Assembly: GCF_009649845.1 (NCBI RefSeq)
Contig: NZ_WJIE01000005.1
Coordinates: forward strand, 620,001 to 684,000
Direction: 5' to 3'
Source: Polyangium spumosum
GTDB lineage: Bacteria; Myxococcota_A; Polyangia; Polyangiales; Polyangiaceae
Length of the DNA stretch: 64,000 nt
Shown one piece after another: positions 17,684 to 25,958 of the stretch. The notes below the pieces were generated by a model that saw only the letters and a program-made list of their open reading frames with translations, was not told where the DNA came from and did no database searches. The translations under genes were made by a program, and so were the position numbers. Position 1 is the stretch's first letter. Every line of letters begins with the position of its first letter.

Positions 17684-20479
17684 TCACGGAGCCGCCGCGG
17701 CCTGCTCGCTCTCCTTCGGCGCCTCGGCCTTCGGCTTCTTGCTCGCGGCGATCGCGGCCTTCACCGTGGGCTCGTCGCCCACGATGAGGATCGTCGGCCG
17801 GCCGGCGAAGCAGCTCCCGAAATCCTCCTTCACGGCCTCCGCCGTCACCCGGGCGATGTACTTCGGATGCTCGTCGATGTCGCGCGGGCTGAATCCGGCG
17901 CTCCGCGACGCGACGAGCGCCGACACGATCGCCCCGTGCGTCATGTACCGCGTCGATTCCTCTCTCCCCTCCGCGAGCTTCGCTTCGGCGAGCTCGTGGC
18001 TCGAGACGGGCGTCTCCGCGAGCCGCGCGAGCGTCCCCGAGAGCTCCCCGATCACCTCGGCGAGCTTGGCATTCTCGACCGCGCTCCGGATCTCCAGGCG
18101 CGACACACCTCCGCGCATGACGAACGAGCCCGCGTCCACGCCGTACGTGGCGCCGAGCCGCTGCCGGAGCGCCTTCTCGAGCTGAATACCGACGATACGC
18201 GCCCCCACGTCGTGACGTACGTCCGTGGCCTTGTCCGGCGCGGGGGGCAAGAGACACGCGAAATGCACGTCCGCCTGCGTCGCGCCGGGCCGGTGCGCGG
18301 TCAAGAATCGTGGCTCCTGCCGAACGCGGCCCGGATCGAGGTGCTCCATTTCCTCCACGGCGGCCTTGCTCTCCCAGCCCTCGAACTGGTCCCGCACGAT
18401 CTTCTCGACCGCCACGGGGTCGATCTCGCCGACGACCACGAGCGTCGCGTTTTTCGGCGCGTGCGTGGCGTCGATCCACGCCTGCCCCGCGCTCACGCCC
18501 GAGCCGGCCACGTCCTCGGCCGTCGCGGTCCGCCCGTACACATGGCCCTGGAAGAGCGCTTGGAGCAGGCTCCTCTCGCCGATCACCTCGGGCTTCCGGT
18601 CGACCAGGCGCAAGAAGGGGACCTGCGTCCGCTCGAACTCCGCCCACCTGCCCCGATCGATTTCCATCGAGCGCACCCGCTCGCCCAGGATGCCGATCAT
18701 GATCCCCACGTTCCCCGCCGCGCCCGTGATCCGGTACGAAGACCGATCCTGCGCGTGCGACAGGGACCATCGGCCGCCGAAGGCGGCAGGATCGCCATGC
18801 CACCTATCGCGGGGCTGGGCCAGCATCATGCCGACGCGGGCGCCGGCGATATCGGCCGTCCCCTGCAACCCTCCACGAAAGCCGATGGCGACGGTCACGA
18901 GGGGCAGGCCCTCCCGCCGGCCGAGGAAGACCTCCATGCCATTCGGGAGGGTGAAATTCGAGTACGCGGAGACGCCCGGCGTCGGCGCCATTCCGACGAG
19001 CCGCTGCTCGTCGACGCGCATGGGCACGCGGTCCTCCTCGTCGAAGACGGGCGCGGAGATCGGCGTCGCCTCCACGGGCTTCGCGCCGCTCGCGGGGGGC
19101 GCGAACAGCACGGCGCGGGCCCGCTCGCGGGTGAGATACCGGCGCGCATAGTCGGTCAAGCGCTGCGGCTCGAGCGCGGCGACATTGGCGAGCGCTCGGG
19201 TATAGATCGCCGGATCGCCGGAGAAGTGACCGATCTCGGCCCGCGCGAGCCCACGCGCGCCGATGTGCTCGGCCTGGAGCACCATCTGCACCACGGCCCT
19301 GCGCTTGCTCGCGGCGAACCTGTCCGCGTCGAGCAGGACCCCGGCCGCGCCGCCCTCGACGCCTCCCCACAATCGATGGAGCTGGTTCAGCACGTGCTCC
19401 TTGCTGCGCTCCGGGTGCCCGCCATTCTTCAGGACGACCCGGCAGAGGAGCATGGACGCCTGCGTGCCCTCGATGAGGCGGGTGGAGATGCCCATGATGT
19501 CCCCATCCTCCCGCTCCGCCGCGTCGAGCCGCGCCTCGGCCATGGCCTCGACGAACCCGGCCACATAGGCGGAGGTATCGAAGCTGCGCGGCAAGGACCA
19601 GCCGATCCAGAGCTCGGGCGTCGTCACGTTCGCCTCCTTGCGCGTCAGCGGTCCTTGCGGCGGCGGAGGCGGCGGCTCGGGCGCGACCGCGGGCAATCGA
19701 GGTCCGATCTTCACGGGCGCCGGCGCCTCGAGCAGCGCCTTCGGCAAGCTCTTCTCGACGAGCGCGCCGGCCTGCGCCGGGTCGACGTCGCCGACGATGA
19801 CGAGCGTCATGTTGTCGGGCCGGTACTGCTTCTGCAGGAAGGCGGCGATGTCCTCGGTCTGGATGCTGCCGAGGCTCTCGCGCGTGCCGATGACGGGCCG
19901 CGCATACGGGTGCCCGGGGGGAAACAGCGCCGCCTGCATGGCGCCGAAGACCTCACCGATGAAGCCCGTTTCATTGCGCTGGCGCAGCTCGTTGCGCACG
20001 ACGTCGAGCTCGACCGCGAGCGTCTCCGGCGTGATCTTCGAGACCGGCGCGAGCATCCGCGCGCCTTCGAGCCCGAGCATCTCCCCGAGCGAGGCGGCGG
20101 GACCGATCTCGAAATACACGGTGTCATCGAAGCCGGTATACGCATTCCATTGCCCGACCCCGGCCCGCTCGAGGAGGCGCTTCATGCTCGACTTGCCGAA
20201 CGGCCTCGATCGGAAGGTCAGGTGCTCGATGAAATGCGCGAGCCCCTCCTTGCCCGGCGGATCACTCGACGACCCCGCCCCGACGACGAGGAACGTGCCG
20301 ACGAGCGGCATGCGGTGATCCTCCTCGAGGAGGACCCGGAGCCCCGAGGGGAACTTCAAGTCGTGCAGCGGAAACGAGACGTTCCGCATGGCGAGCCCCT
20401 GGCGCGGTGGCACGAGGGAGGGCGAGCAGCCCGCGAGCGAGAGGAGCAGAGCAGCGAGGAGAGTTTTTGGCGCGCGCAT
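17684..20479 (-). CDS. M16-family zinc metallopeptidase lipoprotein
   Basis: A 931-residue pitrilysin-type protease anchored as a lipoprotein (lipobox LAGC, Cys18). The inverted zinc motif HFIEH is at 82-86 and the third ligand is probably E164 in VVRNE. Two tandem M16 halves are present; the second (from about 480, beginning FTLPNGMEVFLGRR) lacks the zinc motif, as usual for the structural half. It would degrade or process peptides in the periplasm or at the outer membrane. The tail is Lys/Ala-rich. There is no operon partner. Confidence 0.92.
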   Translation of the reverse strand: MRAPKTLLAALLLSLAGCSPSLVPPRQGLAMRNVSFPLHDLKFPSGLRVLLEEDHRMPLVGTFLVVGAGSSSDPPGKEGLAHFIEHLTFRSRPFGKSSMKRLLERAGVGQWNAYTGFDDTVYFEIGPAASLGEMLGLEGARMLAPVSKITPETLAVELDVVRNELRQRNETGFIGEVFGAMQAALFPPGHPYARPVIGTRESLGSIQTEDIAAFLQKQYRPDNMTLVIVGDVDPAQAGALVEKSLPKALLEAPAPVKIGPRLPAVAPEPPPPPPQGPLTRKEANVTTPELWIGWSLPRSFDTSAYVAGFVEAMAEARLDAAEREDGDIMGISTRLIEGTQASMLLCRVVLKNGGHPERSKEHVLNQLHRLWGGVEGGAAGVLLDADRFAASKRRAVVQMVLQAEHIGARGLARAEIGHFSGDPAIYTRALANVAALEPQRLTDYARRYLTRERARAVLFAPPASGAKPVEATPISAPVFDEEDRVPMRVDEQRLVGMAPTPGVSAYSNFTLPNGMEVFLGRREGLPLVTVAIGFRGGLQGTADIAGARVGMMLAQPRDRWHGDPAAFGGRWSLSHAQDRSSYRITGAAGNVGIMIGILGERVRSMEIDRGRWAEFERTQVPFLRLVDRKPEVIGERSLLQALFQGHVYGRTATAEDVAGSGVSAGQAWIDATHAPKNATLVVVGEIDPVAVEKIVRDQFEGWESKAAVEEMEHLDPGRVRQEPRFLTAHRPGATQADVHFACLLPPAPDKATDVRHDVGARIVGIQLEKALRQRLGATYGVDAGSFVMRGGVSRLEIRSAVENAKLAEVIGELSGTLARLAETPVSSHELAEAKLAEGREESTRYMTHGAIVSALVASRSAGFSPRDIDEHPKYIARVTAEAVKEDFGSCFAGRPTILIVGDEPTVKAAIAASKKPKAEAPKESEQAAAAP

Positions 20480-20567
20480 CGGTAGGGGCCGATGCTACGT
20501 ACTTCTGCCCGGGCGTGGAAGTATTCAGCGGGTTATGGGCGGACGAGCGGGCGGGGGTATGCGTCAG

Positions 20568-20581
20568 GGACGGCCCCGTCC
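20568..20581 (-). terminator. Short hairpin after the Uma2 gene
   Basis: GGACGG and CCGTCC flank a 2-nt centre, 8 nt past the Uma2 stop on the minus strand. No T-run is seen. Confidence 0.3.
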
Positions 20582-20588
20582 GTCCGGC

Positions 20589-21203
20589 TCAGCCTTGCGC
20601 CTCGCCCTCGGCCCGCACCGCGGCGACCTCGGCCCACAGGGCATCGATATCGATCACGAGCCCGGCGCACCCCGGGACGGATTCGATCCGTCCGTCCGTC
20701 GACGTGACCTTGTGGATATACTCGTTCTCGGGCCCGAGCTCGAGGACCTCGAACGACTGTAATGCCGGATCGACGATCCAGTACCACTTCACCCCGAAGG
20801 CCGCGTACTCTTTCAATTTCTCCACGCGGTCGCGCCGGGCGTCCCTGGGCGTCGCGGAGACGACCTCGACCGCGATGCTCGGGGGCACGCGGATCGGGCC
20901 TTCGGCGGGCGGGCGCCTGGCGCCGGCGAGGTACACGGTGAGGTCCGGCATGCGCCCCCGCGTGGCCGACACCACGAACTTGCCCGCGGACCCGGCGACC
21001 CGCGCGCCATGCGCGAGGGCCCAGGATCGAAGCAGGTGCGCGAGCCAAACGACGACGACCTCGTGGACGTACCCGGCCATCTCTTCCTCGACGAGCTCGC
21101 CATCGACGAGCTCCCCCGGCTCGTCCTCGGGCAGCGCGGCCCACTCCTCGAGCGTCATGCGCCGAGGGGACGCGCGGTCGGCGTCGTGAGCGACGAAGCT
21201 CAT
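20589..21203 (-). CDS. Uma2-family (DUF820) PD-(D/E)XK nuclease-like protein
   Basis: A 204-residue member of the Uma2/DUF820 family, restriction-endonuclease-fold proteins that are abundant in cyanobacteria and myxobacteria and of unproven role. Typical elements are MTLEEWAALPED near 16, a PDLTVYLAG strand with the acidic active-site residue (about 86-94), IAVEVVSATPRDARRD (E and D) and KLKEYAAFGVKWYWIVDP. All expected acidic/lysine positions seem kept, so it may be an active nuclease. It is monocistronic. Confidence 0.85.
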   Translation of the reverse strand: MSFVAHDADRASPRRMTLEEWAALPEDEPGELVDGELVEEEMAGYVHEVVVVWLAHLLRSWALAHGARVAGSAGKFVVSATRGRMPDLTVYLAGARRPPAEGPIRVPPSIAVEVVSATPRDARRDRVEKLKEYAAFGVKWYWIVDPALQSFEVLELGPENEYIHKVTSTDGRIESVPGCAGLVIDIDALWAEVAAVRAEGEAQG

Positions 21204-21312
21204 GGGCGAACTGTATCGATCCGGGGTGCCGGTGTCGAGCCACGCCTTCGAGGCTCGACACCGGCGCGGGGAGAAACGTCAGGCGGGCGGGACGAACGAG
21301 CTCAGGCGGGGA

Positions 21313-22023
21313 TCAAGCTTCGACGGGCGGGAGCGGGTGCGAGGGGATCGGCTCTTCCGGCGTGTCGTCGTCGCTCGTGGTGGAGGCCTCGGCCTCGTCG
21401 ACGACGGGGAAGATGGCGTTCTGAATGGCGCGGTCGCGCGGGAACGCCGTGCGGACCTGGCCCATGATCCGCTCGACCGTGTCGTGGTGCGCGTCGCGGA
21501 GCGCGAGCTCGACCTTGAAGGCCTCGTCTTGCGCGGAGAGCGCGGAGAGGTGCGCGGCGACGGCCGCCTCGAAGCTCACGAGCGCGTCCGAGAGCTTGAG
21601 GAGCCACGCGGCCCGATAGGCCTCGATGCCGGCGACCTTCGAGTGCTGAAGCCGCTCGACGAGGTCCTTCAACGGCTTGACCTGGCGTTTGCCGACGGGG
21701 CGGAGGATGGGCTTCACGCCCTTCGGAAAGACACTCGCGCAGATCCGGCCGCGCCTGCCGCCGTCCTCGATCTCGGCGGCGCGGAGCGCGGAGCGGATGA
21801 CGCGCTCGACGCTGTATTCGGCGAAGCGGAGCGCGGCGCGGGTCTTGATGACCGGAACGCGGAGCGCGCGGCGCTTTTCGTACTGAGCCCCGAGGGCGTC
21901 GTTGACCGTCTGCATTTCGGCGGCGGCGGGGGCCGTCTCGGGGAACAACGCGAGGCCGGCGATGAGGTCGACGCCATACTCGACACGAACGATCGACGCG
22001 GCATTGTCGCGATACTTGCGCAT
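21313..22023 (-). CDS. Hypothetical protein with structured leader
   Basis: A 236-residue protein I do not recognise. It is soluble, strongly helical and Arg/Ala-rich, with a basic middle (FPKGVKPILRPVGKRQVKP) and an acidic, Thr/Ser-rich tail (DEAEASTTSDDDTPEE). There is no signal peptide. The start is ATG 22023 (MRKYRDNAA), preceded by a good Shine-Dalgarno (AGGGAAGAG in the transcript). The frame remains open upstream through the 43-bp array, but that part is repeat sequence. Its leader carries competing hairpins. Confidence 0.65.
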   Translation of the reverse strand: MRKYRDNAASIVRVEYGVDLIAGLALFPETAPAAAEMQTVNDALGAQYEKRRALRVPVIKTRAALRFAEYSVERVIRSALRAAEIEDGGRRGRICASVFPKGVKPILRPVGKRQVKPLKDLVERLQHSKVAGIEAYRAAWLLKLSDALVSFEAAVAAHLSALSAQDEAFKVELALRDAHHDTVERIMGQVRTAFPRDRAIQNAIFPVVDEAEASTTSDDDTPEEPIPSHPLPPVEA

Positions 22024-22063
22024 GGTCTCTTCCCTGGGCCCATGGCCCGGTGTGGTTGGTTTT

Positions 22064-22097
22064 CGGCAGCCCCTGCCGAGCACGTCGCGTCGGCAGG
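22064..22097 (-). promoter_or_regulatory. Leader with mutually exclusive hairpins
   Basis: On the minus-strand transcript three short segments can pair in two ways. CCTGCCGA (22072-22079) pairs with TCGGCAGG (22090-22097) across 10 nt, or its CTGCCG core (22073-22078) pairs with CGGCAG (22064-22069) across 3 nt. The start codon of the 21313-22023 gene is about 40 nt further on, beyond a GGGCC/GGCCC palindrome. The layout resembles an attenuator or translation switch; no ligand is implied. Confidence 0.35.
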
Positions 22098-22167
22098 TTC
22101 CCGTTGAACGGCGACGGGAAGTTTTCATTCGGGGCAGAGCAGGAGTTCGACGCCGGAGCGACGCGAA

Positions 22168-22446
22168 AGGGTCGCCCCGCGGCGACGGGCACAGGAGGAC
22201 GTGATCCGAGGGGGTCGCCCCGCGGCGAGGGGCAAGCGTCGAGGTTGCTCCTCGGGGTCGCCCCGCGGCGAGGGGCAAGCGCTATCGTGACGCGAAGGGG
22301 TCGCCCCGCGCCGAGGGGCAAGCGTCGACGTTGCTCCTCGGGGTGGCCGCGGGGCGAGGGGCGCGTGTCCTCGTTGCTTCTGGGGGTCACCCCGCGGCGA
22401 GGGAAGCGCGCCTTCGTGCCCGCGAGGGTCGCCCCGCGCCGAGGGC
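22168..22446. repeat. Tandem array with 43-bp period (about 6.5 units)
   Basis: Units start at 22168, 22211, 22254, 22297, 22340, 22383 and 22426, exactly 43 bp apart. Each has a conserved GC-rich half beginning GGGTCGCCCCGCGGCGAGGG and a more variable 15-16 nt second half. The conserved half can fold (GCCCC / GGGGC around 7 nt). The array fills most of the 22024-22468 gap. The period is not a multiple of three, so it is not a repeated peptide. Spacers are too short, and no cas gene is near, for CRISPR. Confidence 0.85.
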
Positions 22447-22468
22447 GAAGGAAACGAACGCGCGCCCC

Positions 22469-22693
22469 TCACGCCGCGACCTGGTACTCGATCTCCGCCG
22501 CGCTGAGCGTGGTCGGCTGCAGGTCGACGACGATCGTGCTGCCTGGGTGCTTCCGCGCGAGCCCCTCCGCGACCTCGATGGCCTCCTCGCTCGTGCCATA
22601 AGGCAGCGAGTGCACGTGATAGCCCTCAGCGGCGACGACCCAGCCCCAGCCGTCGGGGTCCGGCGCGACGTGGTAGACGAATGCCCGTGCCAT
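22469..22693 (-). CDS. Small DUF2188-like protein
   Basis: A 74-residue protein starting MARAFVYHVAPDPDGWGWVV. The strand-turn-strand HV-P-DDGW pattern followed by an EAIEVAEGLARKHPGSTIVV helix-strand resembles the small DUF2188 family, whose role is unknown. The ATG at 22693 is preferred; an ATG at 22777 would add 28 unrelated residues overlapping the next gene. It lies immediately beside the 43-bp array. Confidence 0.6.
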   Translation of the reverse strand: MARAFVYHVAPDPDGWGWVVAAEGYHVHSLPYGTSEEAIEVAEGLARKHPGSTIVVDLQPTTLSAAEIEYQVAA

Positions 22694-22770
22694 GCAGGGT
22701 CCCTGGGGCCGGCGCGCCCGGTCCGGGAGGGGGTGCCGGCGGACGAGCGGGGAGAGCCGCAGAGCGCCGG

Positions 22771-23595
22771 CTACCACGATCCATGGTCGCCGTGGAACTT
22801 CATCTCCCCCGCCCGATTCACATACACCACCACGTCATCCTCCATTCCCCACCGCAATCGCAAGAACGGCCACGCGTACGCCCGGATCACGTGCCGCACC
22901 ACGGTCGACCCGGCGCCGATGCCCGCGAGACCCGCGAGCGCCTTGTCGATCGCGTCTCCGAAATCGTGGCCGTGGAATTCGGGGCGCACCTTGCGCTCGC
23001 CGCCGCGATACGCCGAGCCGGCGACGCGGCCCGTGAGGTCGTGGCAACGGAGCTCCTCCGGAAGCGCGTGCTGGAACTGGATGTCCTGCTCCATGCGGCT
23101 CTCGAGGCCGAACAACGACGGCACCGCCGTGATGTGCGTCGGCATGTAGGCCTCGTTCAGGAAGGCCGGCGTGTCCGTGTAATAACGGAGCCGCACCCGG
23201 TTCGCCTGCGTCGTGCCGCCACACGTCGGGCACTTGATGAAGCCCTCGTCGCACGAGCAACGCGTGCCCCCCCCGAAGAGCACGCCCGCCCCGCCGCAGA
23301 CCCGGCAGCGCCGCTTGCCCGGGCTCGCCGTGCACGCCGCGCACGCGCCGCCCCCGAGGTTCGCGTCGATACGCACGTGATGGTGCACCTCGAGGTCGTC
23401 CGGCGGCGGCGGCTCGCCACGCGAGAGCGTCGCAGGCGCGCTCTCCACGTCCTCCACCCAGCTCGTGCGGCGGATCAGCGCCGCGTGAACCACCAGCATC
23501 ACGAGCCGCTCCGCCGCGGTCGGCTCCCCCGGAGGCAACGGCAGCCATGTGCGGGCAGCTTCGAGCGTCGGGAAATACGAGACCTGCGAGGCCAT
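22771..23595 (-). CDS. Zinc-finger protein with DnaJ-like Cys cluster
   Basis: A 274-residue cytosolic protein I cannot name. The middle (about 95-145) carries a cysteine cluster CAAC, CRVCGGAGV, CSCDEGFIKCPTCGG, with spacing like the CxxCxGxG zinc-binding modules of DnaJ. The flanks are unlike DnaJ: no J domain, and a C-terminal half ending in VVVYVNRAGEMKFHGDHG. It may bind zinc and protein. The start is ATG 23595 (MASQVSYFPTLE); the frame is open further upstream, but that part overlaps the divergent gene region. Confidence 0.65.
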   Translation of the reverse strand: MASQVSYFPTLEAARTWLPLPPGEPTAAERLVMLVVHAALIRRTSWVEDVESAPATLSRGEPPPPDDLEVHHHVRIDANLGGGACAACTASPGKRRCRVCGGAGVLFGGGTRCSCDEGFIKCPTCGGTTQANRVRLRYYTDTPAFLNEAYMPTHITAVPSLFGLESRMEQDIQFQHALPEELRCHDLTGRVAGSAYRGGERKVRPEFHGHDFGDAIDKALAGLAGIGAGSTVVRHVIRAYAWPFLRLRWGMEDDVVVYVNRAGEMKFHGDHGSW

Positions 23596-23696
23596 GCACA
23601 GCAGAAAGCCAGCCTCCGCGCGCGCCGTCAAGGGAAGAGCCTCCCACCTCCCCCGAGCTCTGTTACCATGCGCAGCGAAAGGGCTTTTCGGGTGTG

Positions 23697-25922
23697 ATGA
23701 TGGCAACGTTCGGTCTCGGCAAGATCGTCCTCTACGCAGGGAACCCCGAAGCCGTGAGCGCTTTTTATACACGCGCCGCGGGGCTCTCGTTCGATCGCGT
23801 GGAGGGGACGCGGCGCTACGAGTCGGTCAGCACGGGCGGGACCTCGCTCGTCGTCGACCTCGCGCTCGAGCCGCTCCCGCGAAGCCGAAGGGAGTGCGCG
23901 CTCTCGCTGCGCGTGCCGAACCTGGAGGCCGCCGCGATGAGCCTGCGCGAGGACGGCATCGACGTGGGCCCCATCCTCGAGAGGCCCTCGGGCCTGTTCG
24001 CTTCGCTCAAGGACCCGGACGGGCGCGACGTGGAGCTCTGGGAGCCACGCGCCAAGCCGGTCAGCGTGGCGCCGCCCGCGAGCGTCGCGCCACCCGCGCT
24101 CGTCGCGCCCCCGCCGCCGCCGGCGCCCGCGCCGCTGCCGCCGGAGCCGCCGGCCGTCATCGACAAACCCGCGAGCGTCGCGCCACCCGCCATCGTCGAC
24201 AAGCCACCCGTGCGGCTCGAGATGCATTCGGCGCTCGATCTGGAGAAGGAGCGCGACGAAAGCGCGAAGGAAGAGCCCGCGCCCGAAAAGCCCGAAAAGA
24301 AGGAGCGCGGGACCGATCCACCTCCGCCCCCGCCGATGATGGGCGCGCCGGGGCCGATCCTCACGGCGGTGCGGCCGGCGAAGGTCTCGGCCGAGGGCGG
24401 CGTGAAGGTCTCGCTCTACGGCGCGAACTTCGCCGAGGGCTGCCGCGTGCTCGTCGACGGCGACGATTGCACGAAGCCGAAACGAATCGACGATTTCACG
24501 CTGGAGATCGAGGCGCCCGCCCACGCGCCGGGGCAGGCCGAGATCGCCGTCGAGAACCCCGACGGGCAGCGCGCGGCCGTCTCGATGCTCTACGCCGAAG
24601 GCCCCTCGATCGAGCGCTTCTCGCCGCAGGAGGGCTCGCCGCGCGGCGGCATCGAGGTCGTGGTGGAGGGGCGCGATTTCGAGGAGGGCTGCCGCGTCAC
24701 GTTCTTCGGCAACCGCGCGCCGGAGGTCGTCTTCGAGAGCCCGACGCGTATCCGCTTCGTCACGCCGCCGCAGGAGCAGCTCTTCCACGGCGAGCTGCGC
24801 GTGACGAACCCCGACGGCCTCTCCGCCCTCGCCGCCGAACTCTTCACGTATCGGCTCGCGACGCCCCACGTGCGCGAGGTCTCGCCGAACACGGGCCTCG
24901 TCGGCGGCTCGAAGCGGATCACCGTGACGGGCGTCGACTTCCATCCCCAATGCGTGGCGCGCCTCGGCGGCAGACAGGCGAGCTTCACGTTCCGCTCGGC
25001 CGAGTCGCTGGAGCTCGTGACCCCGCGCGCGAGCGGCCCCGGCGCCGTGGACCTCGAAATCGAGAACCCCGACGGGCAAATCGCGAAGCTCGAAGGCGCA
25101 TTCACCTACGAGGCCGAGCCCACGCCGCCGCTGCTCGTCGAGGTGCGCCCCGACCGCGGATACTGCGCGGGCGGGCAGACGATCCGCCTCGCGGGTGACA
25201 ATTTCGAGGCGGATACGATCGTGCGGATCGGCGAGGTGCGCGCCGTCGCGCGGACGAAGTCGCGCCACGAGATCGAGGTGGAGCTGCCGCAGCGGGCGCA
25301 GCCGGGCCTCGTCGCGATCGAGCTCGTCGATCGGCACGGCGTGGTCGTGCGCCGCGAGGAGGCGTTCACCTACGAGTCGCGGCCGGCGCCGCGCGTCGAC
25401 AGCGTCAGCCCGCGCAATGGCCCGATGGTCGGAGGGACGCGCCTCGTCGTCGAAGGCGACCATTTCGACGAGCACGTGTTCGTGCGGATCGGCGGCCAGG
25501 CGCCGAAGAAGGCCGTCGTCCGCTCGGCGACGCTGATCGAGCTCGTGGCGCCGCCGTCCCGCGCGTCCGGGTTCGTCGACGTCGAGGTCGGCCGCGGAGA
25601 CGCGGGCACGACCGTCGTGAAAAATGCCTTCCGGTACGACCCCTCGCCCGCCCCCGGGATCGAATCCGTCGCGCCGAACAAAGGCTCGGTCGAGGGGGGC
25701 ACCGAGGTCAGCATCGAAGGCAAGAACTTCATCGCCGACTCGACCGTGCTCTTCGGCGGCAAGCCTGCGCAACGCGTCAAATTCGTCTCGGCGACGACGC
25801 TCGAGGTCAAGACGCCCCCGGGCAAAAATGGCGAGATGGTCGACGTCGTCGTGAAGAATCCCGACGGCAAGGAGGCCGTGACGAAACGCGCGTTCCTCTA
25901 CGACGCGCGTTACCGTTCCTGA
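23697..25922 (+). CDS. VOC (glyoxalase-like) domain fused to six IPT/TIG domains
   Basis: A 741-residue protein. Residues 4-116 form a vicinal-oxygen-chelate domain (FGLGKIVLYAGNPEAVSAFY, ending SLKDPDGRDVELWEP). Residues 117-220 are a Pro/Ala-rich then charged linker. Residues 221-741 are six consecutive Ig-like IPT/TIG domains of about 86 residues, recognisable by repeated V-x-P-x-x-G-x-x-x-G-G and IENPDGQ segments. No signal peptide, lipobox or membrane segment is visible, although IPT arrays are usually extracellular. There are two adjacent ATGs (23697, 23700), with GAAAGGG upstream. Substrate and location are unknown. Confidence 0.85.
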   Translation: MMATFGLGKIVLYAGNPEAVSAFYTRAAGLSFDRVEGTRRYESVSTGGTSLVVDLALEPLPRSRRECALSLRVPNLEAAAMSLREDGIDVGPILERPSGLFASLKDPDGRDVELWEPRAKPVSVAPPASVAPPALVAPPPPPAPAPLPPEPPAVIDKPASVAPPAIVDKPPVRLEMHSALDLEKERDESAKEEPAPEKPEKKERGTDPPPPPPMMGAPGPILTAVRPAKVSAEGGVKVSLYGANFAEGCRVLVDGDDCTKPKRIDDFTLEIEAPAHAPGQAEIAVENPDGQRAAVSMLYAEGPSIERFSPQEGSPRGGIEVVVEGRDFEEGCRVTFFGNRAPEVVFESPTRIRFVTPPQEQLFHGELRVTNPDGLSALAAELFTYRLATPHVREVSPNTGLVGGSKRITVTGVDFHPQCVARLGGRQASFTFRSAESLELVTPRASGPGAVDLEIENPDGQIAKLEGAFTYEAEPTPPLLVEVRPDRGYCAGGQTIRLAGDNFEADTIVRIGEVRAVARTKSRHEIEVELPQRAQPGLVAIELVDRHGVVVRREEAFTYESRPAPRVDSVSPRNGPMVGGTRLVVEGDHFDEHVFVRIGGQAPKKAVVRSATLIELVAPPSRASGFVDVEVGRGDAGTTVVKNAFRYDPSPAPGIESVAPNKGSVEGGTEVSIEGKNFIADSTVLFGGKPAQRVKFVSATTLEVKTPPGKNGEMVDVVVKNPDGKEAVTKRAFLYDARYRS

Positions 25923-25958
25923 CTTCTCAGCCAACCGCGCCTGGGATAACGTGCGGGG

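Noticed and set aside
17867-20485. 872-codon plus-strand frame
   Set aside because: Antisense to the M16 peptidase with its intact HxxEH motif and signal peptide.
22168-22446. CRISPR array
   Set aside because: The variable parts are only 15-16 nt, two are near-identical, the repeats are degenerate, and no cas gene is present.
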